In this document: positions 53,137 to 61,490 of the stretch, piece by piece
Layout of the letters: every line of letters starts with the position of its first letter
Position numbering within the stretch: the stretch's first letter is position 1
Assembly: GCA_033344775.1 (NCBI GenBank)
Contig: JAWPMT010000005.1
Location: forward strand, 558,001-622,000
Source of the DNA: Cytophagales bacterium
Lineage (GTDB): Bacteria > Bacteroidota > Bacteroidia > Cytophagales > Cyclobacteriaceae
Length of the DNA stretch: 64,000 bases
Reading direction: 5' to 3'
Notes under the pieces: generated by a model
What the model was told of the DNA's origin: nothing
The model's database searches: none
The model's input: only the letters and a program-made list of their open reading frames with translations
Translations under genes and position numbers: made by a program

Positions 53137-55059
53137 TTAGTAAACGATGGTTGGCTTAATAAAGATGACCAGTCTGTTGTTCCGTTCACTCTTGCTTCTG
53201 GAGCTAAACAACCACTTCAAAACAGGAATCCGGGATAAAAACGGCACTCCGCTTCCTGATTCCGATTTAGACACTTCTTCCAGGCCTCCCAGAACAATCA
53301 TTTCCTCATTTCTTATCCTTATTTTACTGATGAATTTTCGGGTTGCATTACCAGGAGGCGCTCCTTCCACTGTAGGATCAATGAAATCAGAAAATTCAGC
53401 TTCTATAGAAAGCGTGATATCTTCATTGGCTGATACAAATGGCAGAATGCTGATCTCCAGATTCGCTTCTACTTTTTCATATCGTGGTGAACGTGTTACA
53501 ATAGGATTGATCCCTCCAGTGACGTTTTGTGTCTCAATCAAAAAATAGACTGACTGCCCAATGGTCAATTCGGCTTCATTACCATTCATCGTCGACAACT
53601 TTGGAGTAGACCTTACATTCAGGTCGTTGTTGTTTTCCATTGCCTGAATGGTGGCATAGAATTTTGGTGTGACTCTTCCCAGATTCACCACTCCTTTTGT
53701 GTCTAGGTTAGCGATAATAGAATTGAGAGAGTTTGAACTTAAAGTCAGATCTACCCCACCAAATACCTGACCACTGGTACTCGGGACTGAATCTGCCAAA
53801 AACGCCTGAACGCCTGTATTTAGCGTAGATCCTTTATTGACCTCTGTAACAATTACTTCAATCAACACGTTTAGTACTGGCTCGTCAATCTGCTCCAAAA
53901 AACTTACCAGCATATTCGCATCACGCTCTCCGCCTGTGACCAGCAAGGCATTTAATTCAGGCAACAATCCGATATCCAAACCTGCCGATAATGAAGCCGG
54001 GATCATCTGATCCACGCCTTCCACACTTCGATTTTTAAACCGATAGACCGTAGCCTCTGCCAGGCCTGTCTTCTGATTGGAACCAATGAGGTAGACGTCC
54101 CCTTTTTTACCGTAGGTAAAGCCAGCCGTTTCTGTTGCAAAAGAAAGAAACTGGTCAAAAGTAATTTTAGCAAAATAACCTTCCAGTGTTCCCTGGATCG
54201 GCTCAAGCACTGCATAATTCACCTTCAATTCCTGGGCAACCGCAGACAATACTTCGGAAACATCAGCCGATTGTGCTTCCAGTGACAGATAAGTATCCGT
54301 TCCTTCTTTGATCGTTTTCAATGTGAAAGGTCCATTTCCCCGCGTCCTACGATTGGCAGTACCTTGATTTCTTCTTATGCGGCTATTATTGGGTTGCTGC
54401 GCTTGTTGATTCCCTGGGTTGTTATTCGGAATCACTACCTCGGCCTGTCGGAATACCACAACCCCCGAATCTGACCTGTCCATCTCCAGATTATTGGTTA
54501 CGGCAAATTGCTCCATGGCTGTATTGAAGTCCAATGATGCTACAAAACCAGACACCAGTGAATTGCGCACCTCCGGAGTGGTTAGCACATTATTTCCGGT
54601 ACTTACGGTAATTGCTTTTACCACAGAAGCCAATGTGTCCATTTGCAGATCGAAACTGATCTGGTCCCTACTTTTATCGTATTCAATCACGATCGGCTTC
54701 GGCTTGCGGAAACTGTATGGACGAACCGTCAGGATGTTATTGACAAACTGAATTTCCAGATCATATTCGCGACAGATAAATACCAGCACATCCTTGACAG
54801 TCGCATAATTGAAATTATTGGTGATGTTGAGGTTAGGGAGCTGATGTACATTGATGTTGAGCAAGTGTTGCTCGGCCATTGTCCGTAACAACTCATGGAT
54901 CGGTGCATTGTTCAAGGTGAAGTCTACCTGCTCGTTTAAACCACCTACTACCGTAGAAAGACTGGTCAGGGTAGAATCCAATTTCGCGATACGGTCCTGT
55001 TTCTGTCCATACGCGACTGATCCTGCCAAAAATATCAGTATGATTAAATAATATCTCAT
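53137..55059 (-). CDS. gspD: Secretin (GspD/PilQ-like) outer-membrane channel
   Basis: The 640-residue protein has a signal peptide (MRYYLIILIFLAGSVAYGQ). Residues ~45-120 form an STN/N0 domain ('FTLNNAPIHELLRTMAEQHL', 'VLVFICREYDLEIQFVNN'), then N1-like segments, a Gln/Asn/Arg-rich linker (~210-245), and the secretin core from ~380: 'NALLVTGGERDANMLVSFLE', 'VLIEVIVTEVNKG', 'ATIQAMENNNDLNVRSTPKL' and 'IRIRNEEMIVLGGLEE'. It forms the outer-membrane pore. No S-domain pilotin-binding extension is evident. Confidence 0.9.
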   Translation of the reverse strand: MRYYLIILIFLAGSVAYGQKQDRIAKLDSTLTSLSTVVGGLNEQVDFTLNNAPIHELLRTMAEQHLLNINVHQLPNLNITNNFNYATVKDVLVFICREYDLEIQFVNNILTVRPYSFRKPKPIVIEYDKSRDQISFDLQMDTLASVVKAITVSTGNNVLTTPEVRNSLVSGFVASLDFNTAMEQFAVTNNLEMDRSDSGVVVFRQAEVVIPNNNPGNQQAQQPNNSRIRRNQGTANRRTRGNGPFTLKTIKEGTDTYLSLEAQSADVSEVLSAVAQELKVNYAVLEPIQGTLEGYFAKITFDQFLSFATETAGFTYGKKGDVYLIGSNQKTGLAEATVYRFKNRSVEGVDQMIPASLSAGLDIGLLPELNALLVTGGERDANMLVSFLEQIDEPVLNVLIEVIVTEVNKGSTLNTGVQAFLADSVPSTSGQVFGGVDLTLSSNSLNSIIANLDTKGVVNLGRVTPKFYATIQAMENNNDLNVRSTPKLSTMNGNEAELTIGQSVYFLIETQNVTGGINPIVTRSPRYEKVEANLEISILPFVSANEDITLSIEAEFSDFIDPTVEGAPPGNATRKFISKIRIRNEEMIVLGGLEEVSKSESGSGVPFLSRIPVLKWLFSSRSKSERNNRLVIFIKPTIVY

Positions 55060-56453
55060 CAGACGAGGTAGGGTAAAATTTCTTCTAAACTTGTTTCGCC
55101 GTTGCTGAATAGCTGAATAGCACTTTCCTTCAACGTCCCGATTCGCCCCTGGATCGCTTCTTCATTGGGAGCTTCATCCATGTTCTTGATGAACTTTTGC
55201 ATTTGGTGATCCACTGGTATCATTTCATAAATAGCTTTTCTTCCTCGATAACCGGTACCATAACAGTGATCACAGCCGACTGGCTCATGAAAATGCTGCT
55301 CCACTCCCGGCAATGGTTCAAAAGGCAATTCACCCAGTTCCACACTTCTCTTGCAATCCGGACAAAGCACTCGCAGCAATCGTTGCGCAATGGCAATGTT
55401 GATGGTGTCGGCCAGGATAAAGGGTGAAATCCCCATTTCCAGCATACGTGTAATGATTCCCCAGGCTGAATTGGTGTGGACTGTGGAAAGCACGAGGTGC
55501 CCTGTCAATGCAGCTCGAATGGCCATTTTTGCTGTCGGCAGGTCCCTGATCTCTCCTACCATGATGATGTCAGGATCCTGGCGCAGGAACGTACGCAAGG
55601 CAGCCACATAATCCAGGCCTATCTTTTCTTTTAGCTGAACCTGATTGATCCCTTCCAGGGTATACTCTACCGGATCTTCGATCGTAAGAATGTTTCGCAT
55701 GTTGTCATTGAGTTCCTTTAGTGTTGCGTAGAGTGTGGTTGTTTTTCCCGATCCCGTAGGGCCACTGATCAGTATGATGCCATGTGGTTTGGCAATGCTG
55801 TTGAGGTAAACCTCTTTCTGTTTTCCGGACAAGCCAAGCTTTTCGATCGAAAGGGCCGAACTTTCATCGGATAATAGTCTGAGTACAACTTTCTCTCCAT
55901 AAAGCGTAGGCAATACAGAAACCCGTAGATCAAATTGCTTTCCTCCTTCCTTGATCATGATCCGCCCATCTTGTGGCAACCGTTTTTCAGCAATATCCAG
56001 GTTACTCATGATCTTGAGCTTGTTGACAAACTCCGGATAATCATGCTTCGGAATGATGAACCGTTCTACCAGTTTTCCGTCCAGTCGCATACGAATCCTG
56101 CATTTGTCCTCGTAAGACTCCAGATGGATATCACTACACTTTAGGGTTTCAGCTTCCTGGATCAACTCGTTGAGGAAATTGGAGGAAGAAAGCGACAGCT
56201 CACTTTTATGTTGTTCTGTTTTCTTGAGATAAAATTTATTGAGTGCCCGATCCAGCTCTGACTTGGAGACTTGCTCAATACGGATGGTTTTTCCAAAAAC
56301 AACCTCTAATTCTTTGATGGTGCCATTGAGAGACAAAGAATCATCCCGATAAAATACCATTTCATCTGCCGATGCTGATTTAGGCACGATACGATAGTAA
56401 TGTGCCTGATCAGTAGTCAGTAATTGTTTGAGGTCCGTGGAAATATCAATCAT
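55059..56453 (-). CDS. gspE: T2SS/T4P assembly ATPase (GspE/PilB-like)
   Basis: The 464-residue protein is shorter than usual, as the N-terminal domain is minimal. Walker A is 'ISGPTGSGKTTTLYATLKEL', the Asp box 'ILTIEDPVEY', Walker B/His boxes 'DPDIIMVGEIRDLPTAKMAI' and 'HLVLSTVHTNSAWG'; a four-Cys zinc motif ('VLCPDCKRS', 'CDHCYGTG') follows, typical of GspE. It powers pseudopilus extension in the cytoplasm. It abuts the secretin gene (1-base overlap) and overlaps the peptidase gene by 4 nt. Confidence 0.93.
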   Translation of the reverse strand: MIDISTDLKQLLTTDQAHYYRIVPKSASADEMVFYRDDSLSLNGTIKELEVVFGKTIRIEQVSKSELDRALNKFYLKKTEQHKSELSLSSSNFLNELIQEAETLKCSDIHLESYEDKCRIRMRLDGKLVERFIIPKHDYPEFVNKLKIMSNLDIAEKRLPQDGRIMIKEGGKQFDLRVSVLPTLYGEKVVLRLLSDESSALSIEKLGLSGKQKEVYLNSIAKPHGIILISGPTGSGKTTTLYATLKELNDNMRNILTIEDPVEYTLEGINQVQLKEKIGLDYVAALRTFLRQDPDIIMVGEIRDLPTAKMAIRAALTGHLVLSTVHTNSAWGIITRMLEMGISPFILADTINIAIAQRLLRVLCPDCKRSVELGELPFEPLPGVEQHFHEPVGCDHCYGTGYRGRKAIYEMIPVDHQMQKFIKNMDEAPNEEAIQGRIGTLKESAIQLFSNGETSLEEILPYLV

Positions 56454-56899
56454 TTGAAGACGGTAAAGATCATTAACACCAAAGCAAAATAGCCTGCAAA
56501 TGGTACGCCTTCTTCTGCTCGATAAGCGGTTATCCTGCGCAATAGAAAATGGGCAATCATCGCAACAACAACCGAAGCATTGAAATAGATCACGAAGGTC
56601 ATGGTATCAAACCAAAAACAGATCATGAACAAAAACAGCAAATCACCAATACCCATTACCTGATGCCATTGAATCGCTTTTTTTCGTGCGACTACCCCAA
56701 TACTTACCAGCAGAATCAAAGCGATAAAGATCAAATTCAGCACATAGTATTCCCACAAGTACCAGGTATCATTCCAAACCAATCGAGCCACCGTCACTGC
56801 TAGCAAAGCAACTACCGTCAGAATATGAACATACCTTGCTTTGAAGTCGGTGAACGCGACATGACACAGGGTCAAAAGGCTTGCGGTTTGGAGCCACAT
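56450..56899 (-). CDS. Minimal A24-type prepilin peptidase
   Basis: The 149-residue membrane protein has the two catalytic Asp motifs of A24 peptidases: 'VAFTDFKARYV' near residue 18 and 'VMGIGDLLFLF' (GxGD) near 85, and the terminal 'GVPFAGYFAL'. The N-terminal Cys-rich methyltransferase region of GspO/PilD is missing, so it should cleave but not methylate. It probably processes the pseudopilins of this operon. Confidence 0.78.
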   Translation of the reverse strand: MWLQTASLLTLCHVAFTDFKARYVHILTVVALLAVTVARLVWNDTWYLWEYYVLNLIFIALILLVSIGVVARKKAIQWHQVMGIGDLLFLFMICFWFDTMTFVIYFNASVVVAMIAHFLLRRITAYRAEEGVPFAGYFALVLMIFTVFK

Positions 56900-56903
56900 C
56901 TTA

Positions 56904-57314
56904 TTAGTCTTTTTGGGTCTCTACCAAATTTCCATTCTGGTCGATTTCCCAGGTATTGTAAATGCCATCTCCATCGAAATCTACAACGGCAGTAGCCCTG
57001 CCTAAAAACCCGGAAGCATTTACATCTGCGATCTCAATCAAGTAGTTAGCCGTTCCGGGAGGTTCATCCGTAACCAATGCCCGTTGTTCGAACCCGAGTG
57101 CAATAAAATCGTCGCTGTACCGTGAATACTCGAAGAAATAAGTTTTCTCTAAGGATTGCAGGTACTTAAGCTGCTGTTTGGCTTCTACGGACCTGGTTTT
57201 GGAGATCAATGGCATGAGTGAGGGCAATGCCAACAATACCAGGATTCCTATAATCACCAATACTACGAGAAGCTCAGACAAGGTGAAAGCCTTTAATTTA
57301 CTGGTCTTTTTCAT
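56904..57314 (-). CDS. gspG: Major pseudopilin (GspG-like)
   Basis: The 136-residue protein has a prepilin signal 'KLKAFTLSELLVVLVIIGIL', with Glu at +5 and Ala rather than Gly at -1. The C-terminal domain has 'VDFDGDGIYNTWEIDQNGN', a calcium-binding-type loop like the one that stabilises GspG. It should form the pseudopilus. Confidence 0.85.
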   Translation of the reverse strand: MKKTSKLKAFTLSELLVVLVIIGILVLLALPSLMPLISKTRSVEAKQQLKYLQSLEKTYFFEYSRYSDDFIALGFEQRALVTDEPPGTANYLIEIADVNASGFLGRATAVVDFDGDGIYNTWEIDQNGNLVETQKD

Positions 57315-57500
57315 GGTCTATATATTCATTAATGCCGTTTCGCGCGTCAAAATTAGTGAACGATTATGCAAATCCACATGTCACATGGAAACTGAAAATA
57401 CGTTGTTTTGATTGACGTTTTGTAAAAGCAACTTTACCGAAAAGATTCGGAATTTGCAAAATATGCAAAAAGAGAATCCAGGTATCGATGAAAATTGTCA

Positions 57501-58631
57501 TTAATTGATCTCCATACTCGTTGATAACTGAAACATAGGTAAGTACATCGCGATCAGAATGATACCTACCATTAACCCTAGGAACACGATCATCACAGGC
57601 TCCAAAACCGTGTTCAATTGCTTGGTTCGATAACTGGCATTGTTCGCATATTCCACAGAAAGTTTGTCAAAAAATTCACCCAGCTTATTGACCTCTTCCC
57701 CTACTCTGATGAGTGAAACAAAGCTTTTATCGAAAATTGTTTCTTGTGCAAGGGCTTCATGCAACTGTCGTCCACGTACGATCTGTTTGCCCACCCTTTC
57801 CAAAGCGTCCTGTAGATGTTGCATGGTCATCATCTGACTGACAAAATCCAGGGCCCGGGTCAGGGGTACGCTTGCATTCGTCAGCAACGCCAATGAAGCT
57901 GAGCAACGGGACAGTTGAATGTCCATGTACAATTGACCGATGTAAGGAAATTTCATCATGATGGCCTCCATCGCGAAATTGAAACGGGCGTTTTTGCGTA
58001 AAACCACGATAGCAACGATGAATAAGACTATTGCAAACAAGATCAACCAGATGTTGGTATTGATGAATCCCGAAAAACCGATGATTGTCTTTGTCAGTGC
58101 GGGTAACTCACTACCAAATCGCTTGAAGACTTCTTCGAACATCGGAATTATAGTCAGCATCATGAACGAAATGGCACCAACTGCACTCAAGATGATCAGC
58201 ACCGGATAGGATAGCGCATTGACCAACTGGCGCGACTGTTCCAATTTTTGATCGTAATAGCCTGCGAGCGTATCAAGTACTTCTACCAATCGCCCTGATT
58301 CTTCTCCTATTCGGAGACTGAAAATTTCGTAATTCGTGAACTTCCCGGAGGAATCAAAAGAACCGGAAAGCGATTTTCCACGGATCAGTTCATCGATAAT
58401 CTGCTGAATAATGGCGATAGATTTCTTGGATTTGAACTGATCCCGTACCAACTCCAATGAAGATCGGATATCAACCCCTGAACTTACCAGGGTCCTGAGT
58501 TGATGATAAAATGTGGCCTTGTGCTTATCGGTGAGCTTATTTCCACCAAATGAAATATCTCGGTTCCAAATGGATTCCTTCTCGGGTTTTTCGGCAGCTT
58601 CTACCGGAATGGAAAAATCTTCTAGCTTCAT
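57501..58631 (-). CDS. gspF: T2SS/T4P inner-membrane platform protein (GspF/PilC-like)
   Basis: The 376-residue protein has two T2SSF domains each with TM helices ('FYHQLRTLVSSGVDIRSSLE' and 'LSRCSASLALLTNASVPLTR') and conserved Gly/Glu in 'LRIGEESGRLVEVLDTLAGY' and 'IRVGEEVNKLGEFFDKLSVE'. It forms the membrane base that couples ATPase to the pseudopilus. 4-nt overlap with the following pseudopilin gene. A 186-bp space separates it from the GspG-like gene; nothing else is visible there. Confidence 0.9.
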   Translation of the reverse strand: MKLEDFSIPVEAAEKPEKESIWNRDISFGGNKLTDKHKATFYHQLRTLVSSGVDIRSSLELVRDQFKSKKSIAIIQQIIDELIRGKSLSGSFDSSGKFTNYEIFSLRIGEESGRLVEVLDTLAGYYDQKLEQSRQLVNALSYPVLIILSAVGAISFMMLTIIPMFEEVFKRFGSELPALTKTIIGFSGFINTNIWLILFAIVLFIVAIVVLRKNARFNFAMEAIMMKFPYIGQLYMDIQLSRCSASLALLTNASVPLTRALDFVSQMMTMQHLQDALERVGKQIVRGRQLHEALAQETIFDKSFVSLIRVGEEVNKLGEFFDKLSVEYANNASYRTKQLNTVLEPVMIVFLGLMVGIILIAMYLPMFQLSTSMEIN

Positions 58632-59122
58632 TCTGTTATTTCTTCTTTAGTACCGGAGGCATCTGTAGTTTCTAACGAAGTTGATTTGTAGGACAACACC
58701 CCCGAGCTTACAGATGGTAGTCTGATCTGGGTCGTTCTTTCTCCTAATAGTAATCGAATGGAAGTGATTGAATCATTGAAGAAAAGTGTGCCCTCCACCG
58801 GTATACTGTCCACCCTGACGCTTTGCTGTCGGACAATATTCTCTCCAAAGGAGTAAAAAACCGAATCGATCCCATTGGTAAAAATCAACTTTTGATCTGT
58901 GACCTCATAATACTTCATTCGGTTGAAATCGCGATTGATCGCATACTTAAACGCTTTGAAACTGCCTACTGTATCCACCCGATCTTTTAGTCGCTTGTGG
59001 AAACCATTGACATTGTACAATGCCGATCCTAGGATTGTTACGATGATGCTGATCAGGATCATGACCAGCATCAACTCAAAAAGCGTGAATGCCGATAATT
59101 TACTAATCCTCTTCCTCATCAT
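58628..59122 (-). CDS. Minor pseudopilin (GspI/GspJ-like)
   Basis: The 164-residue protein starts at ATG 59122 ('MMRKRISKLSAFTLFELMLV'), a prepilin signal with Glu at +5 and Ala at -1. The rest is a soluble beta domain. The start lies inside the last codons of the upstream pseudopilin gene (20-nt overlap). A longer reading from 59164 lacks a prepilin start. Confidence 0.75.
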   Translation of the reverse strand: MMRKRISKLSAFTLFELMLVMILISIIVTILGSALYNVNGFHKRLKDRVDTVGSFKAFKYAINRDFNRMKYYEVTDQKLIFTNGIDSVFYSFGENIVRQQSVRVDSIPVEGTLFFNDSITSIRLLLGERTTQIRLPSVSSGVLSYKSTSLETTDASGTKEEITE

Positions 59123-59486
59123 CAATCTCTCTTTTATACAACAATTTACGACTGATGACCTCATTCTGCAACGAGTCAGTCAACAGGCATTGGGTTAGCC
59201 AAACATGGTCGTACTGCTCGTAGGGTTCTTTCTCAAAATGAATTTCCAGACCATTGAAAGCCACATAATCCAACTCTTCCGGGACTTCATACAAAGAAGT
59301 CAACGAGTCAAGGTGATAATTCACTTCATTCTGAAGGAAGACGCGATATTCCTGATCGAGGGAAGTGGCTACGTTCAGATAGGTCAAAAACCCCAGAGAA
59401 AATACGATGCTGGCGATCGTCATGCTCACCACCGTTTCGATGATCGTATGCCCCGCTAACTTTCCGCTATTCTTCATTTTAACCAT
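59103..59486 (-). CDS. Minor pseudopilin (GspI-like)
   Basis: The 127-residue protein has 'KLAGHTIIETVVSMTIASIV': Gly at -1, His at +1 and Glu at +5 of a type IV prepilin signal, then an acidic C-terminus ('EIDDEEED'). It overlaps the genes on both sides. Confidence 0.7.
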   Translation of the reverse strand: MVKMKNSGKLAGHTIIETVVSMTIASIVFSLGFLTYLNVATSLDQEYRVFLQNEVNYHLDSLTSLYEVPEELDYVAFNGLEIHFEKEPYEQYDHVWLTQCLLTDSLQNEVISRKLLYKREIDDEEED

Positions 59487-60700
59487 CGCAGTACTTTTCG
59501 ATCGTCTTCATAAAACCACAATGGCGGAACAAGGAAATGTTCATTTTGCTTTGTTCCATCGATCTTCGCATTCAGGAAGTAGTTTTCGTAGATGGCTGAT
59601 GTAGCATTTACCAGCGACTTACGGACGGTGGCATGTCCTTCGATATCACCATAAGTTTCCAAAAAACCATGTGAATAGATGGCTCCTGAAATTTTCCCTC
59701 CCTGATGCAGATGTATATGTCTTTGGTAGTAATTGTTGACATCTCCGTCAACACCGACTATACCCTGAACTTCTGCCTTACTTTCGATCTGGATACTTCC
59801 ATTAGATAAACCACTCGAAACAAATAGCACACTGGGATAATCAACTTTAGCGCCTGATCTTACATAGATGGTGTCCTCAGCAAAAAACTGCCCACTCCCC
59901 TCAAATCCATTTTTAAACTCAATAACATCTGCGGTCACCAGCACATTATCCAATCGACAAAGGCTATCCAACACCACTTTACGGGCATCAATCCAAATGA
60001 ATCCATTCAATGTATCATTTACATTCATCCGAGAAGAACGGAATCGGATCAAGGTATCTGAGCTGAATTTTTGCTCCAGATTAAATGGTTCGCGATAGCT
60101 GACCCTATGGGGGTACTTCCTCACTTCCTCTATGGCATCCATAACCTTATCATTCAATTCAGGCATGTCGCCATCACTTGTAAGCCGCGTCCCATAAAAA
60201 AGGCTGTCATTTTGATAGCCTACGCGCTCTACATAAGCACTTTGGATACCAGATTGCGGAAGATAGACTGTACCGGTCAATCGTGTACTTCCAACGACTG
60301 AAAGGGGCCTTCGCTCATCTACCAGAAACAAGGCACTTCGCGCTTTTTCAGAAGGCACATGAGCGATAGAAAAATAGGAAGTGCGCTCGAATCGACCGTG
60401 CCTGGCCGTGATCTTGAAATAATCGAATACCCCCCATGGCCTGCGTTCAAGCATTACGGTATCCTCTCCTTCACCAAATAAATCCAGACGTTTTTGCTGA
60501 AAATAATCGAATGATTCAGGATTGCTTAAGGCTAGTTGTTCGGCAGACTGCAGGTTCGAATCTACTTTAAGGTTAATGTCATATTGCAGGCTTTCCAATC
60601 GGGTGTAATAACCCAGTAGAATGAGGGAACTGAGAATGATCGAAACAACCAAACTCACCGCCATTGTATAAGCCAGCACACCTGCTTTTAACCTGATCAC
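59474..60700 (-). CDS. PilX/GspK-like operon protein with beta-helix-like body
   Basis: The 408-residue protein starts with GTG at 60700 (GTGA overlap with the lipoprotein gene). An N-terminal hydrophobic helix resembles minor pilins ('AGVLAYTMAVSLVVSIILSS') but no Glu at +5 is present. The body has short repeating strands ('GSTRLTGTVYLP', 'IEFKNGFEGSGQFFAEDTIY', 'IQIESKAEVQGIVGVDGDV'), like a bactofilin or beta-helix. Function in the machine unknown. Confidence 0.55.
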   Translation of the reverse strand: MIRLKAGVLAYTMAVSLVVSIILSSLILLGYYTRLESLQYDINLKVDSNLQSAEQLALSNPESFDYFQQKRLDLFGEGEDTVMLERRPWGVFDYFKITARHGRFERTSYFSIAHVPSEKARSALFLVDERRPLSVVGSTRLTGTVYLPQSGIQSAYVERVGYQNDSLFYGTRLTSDGDMPELNDKVMDAIEEVRKYPHRVSYREPFNLEQKFSSDTLIRFRSSRMNVNDTLNGFIWIDARKVVLDSLCRLDNVLVTADVIEFKNGFEGSGQFFAEDTIYVRSGAKVDYPSVLFVSSGLSNGSIQIESKAEVQGIVGVDGDVNNYYQRHIHLHQGGKISGAIYSHGFLETYGDIEGHATVRKSLVNATSAIYENYFLNAKIDGTKQNEHFLVPPLWFYEDDRKVLRWLK

Positions 60701-61251
60701 TGGGTACGTTGAAATACCGTGTCTGTAACTACCCCTTGTTTGTAAACCAGCGCTTCGATGGCAGGATCTGTATGTAAATTAAGCTTGCCGTTGTATTCGT
60801 TATTCTGATAAGTACCTGACTTGACCAGCTGTCCCGCTTGGAATTCCCGGAACGGGCCGTCTTTTCTACCTTTGTTATACTGATATTCCGAAATCAGCGA
60901 CTGATTAACATCCCAGGTTTTCCAGACATCTTGTTTCAGCCCATATCGGAATACCCCCTTTTCTTTTAACGACCCATCGGCATAAAAACGCTTGAAGGAA
61001 CCATGCAGTAAGTGTCCGCCAAAATCACCACGTGTGGACTGAACCATGCGTTGCTTGATCCAGAAATAAGTCAAATCCGAATCCACATTTCCGGGCTTTT
61101 TATCGGTGATCTCACATTCTATCCATTCCTCACCTTGATCTACACGAATGGTCTGATAGACATTCACCTCCTCCTTCTTCCAAAACAGTAACTCGGAGCA
61201 ACTTGTGAGACAAAATGCTACAATAATGGGTATCCCTAGTTTTCTCATCAT
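60697..61251 (-). CDS. MORN-repeat lipoprotein, first gene of the T2SS operon
   Basis: The 184-residue protein has a lipobox ('IIVAFCLTSCSEL') and at least three MORN-like repeats ('HGSFKRFYADGSLKEKGVF', 'GRKDGPFREFQAGQLVKSGT', 'NEYNGKLNLH'). YwqK-type MORN proteins are common in Bacteroidota. ATG at 61251 or 61248. It is the first gene of the leftward operon, with a good -7 element at 61294-61301. Confidence 0.65.
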   Translation of the reverse strand: MMRKLGIPIIVAFCLTSCSELLFWKKEEVNVYQTIRVDQGEEWIECEITDKKPGNVDSDLTYFWIKQRMVQSTRGDFGGHLLHGSFKRFYADGSLKEKGVFRYGLKQDVWKTWDVNQSLISEYQYNKGRKDGPFREFQAGQLVKSGTYQNNEYNGKLNLHTDPAIEALVYKQGVVTDTVFQRTQ

Positions 61252-61293
61252 TTCCTGGCTTTTCCTTTAGTTCGCTTCTACTTATACGATCTA

Positions 61294-61301
61294 CAAAGAT
61301 A
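61294..61301 (-). promoter_or_regulatory. -7 element of the T2SS-like operon
   Basis: TATCTTTG on the minus strand fits TAnnTTTG exactly, 42 bp before the ATG at 61251. No TTG element at 17-23 bp is seen, so the promoter may be activated or weak. Confidence 0.45.
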
Positions 61302-61430
61302 GCATGTTCACGAGGCAAAACCATCTAACCCTCAATTGGACATTTTATCTTAAGAGATGTTCGATCTTCTTGCTTTGATAGTTGTTTAAAAAAAGAAGTT
61401 TGATGCAAGGTAATGACAATTGAATCAATC

Positions 61431-61462
61431 ACAAAAAACAAAAAAGCCCTCCGAAGAGGGCT
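61431..61462 (-). terminator. Intrinsic terminator of the pyruvate kinase gene
   Basis: On the minus strand AGCCCTC-TTCG-GAGGGCT is a perfect 7-bp stem with a stable tetraloop, followed by a long T-run. It lies 28 nt beyond the pyk stop. Confidence 0.9.
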
Positions 61463-61490
61463 CAATAGCTCAAAATGGCCTTGTTAAATG

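Noticed and set aside
61252-61490. A gene in the space between the secretion operon and pyk
   Set aside because: Only a -7 promoter element and the pyk terminator are seen; short frames there have no features.
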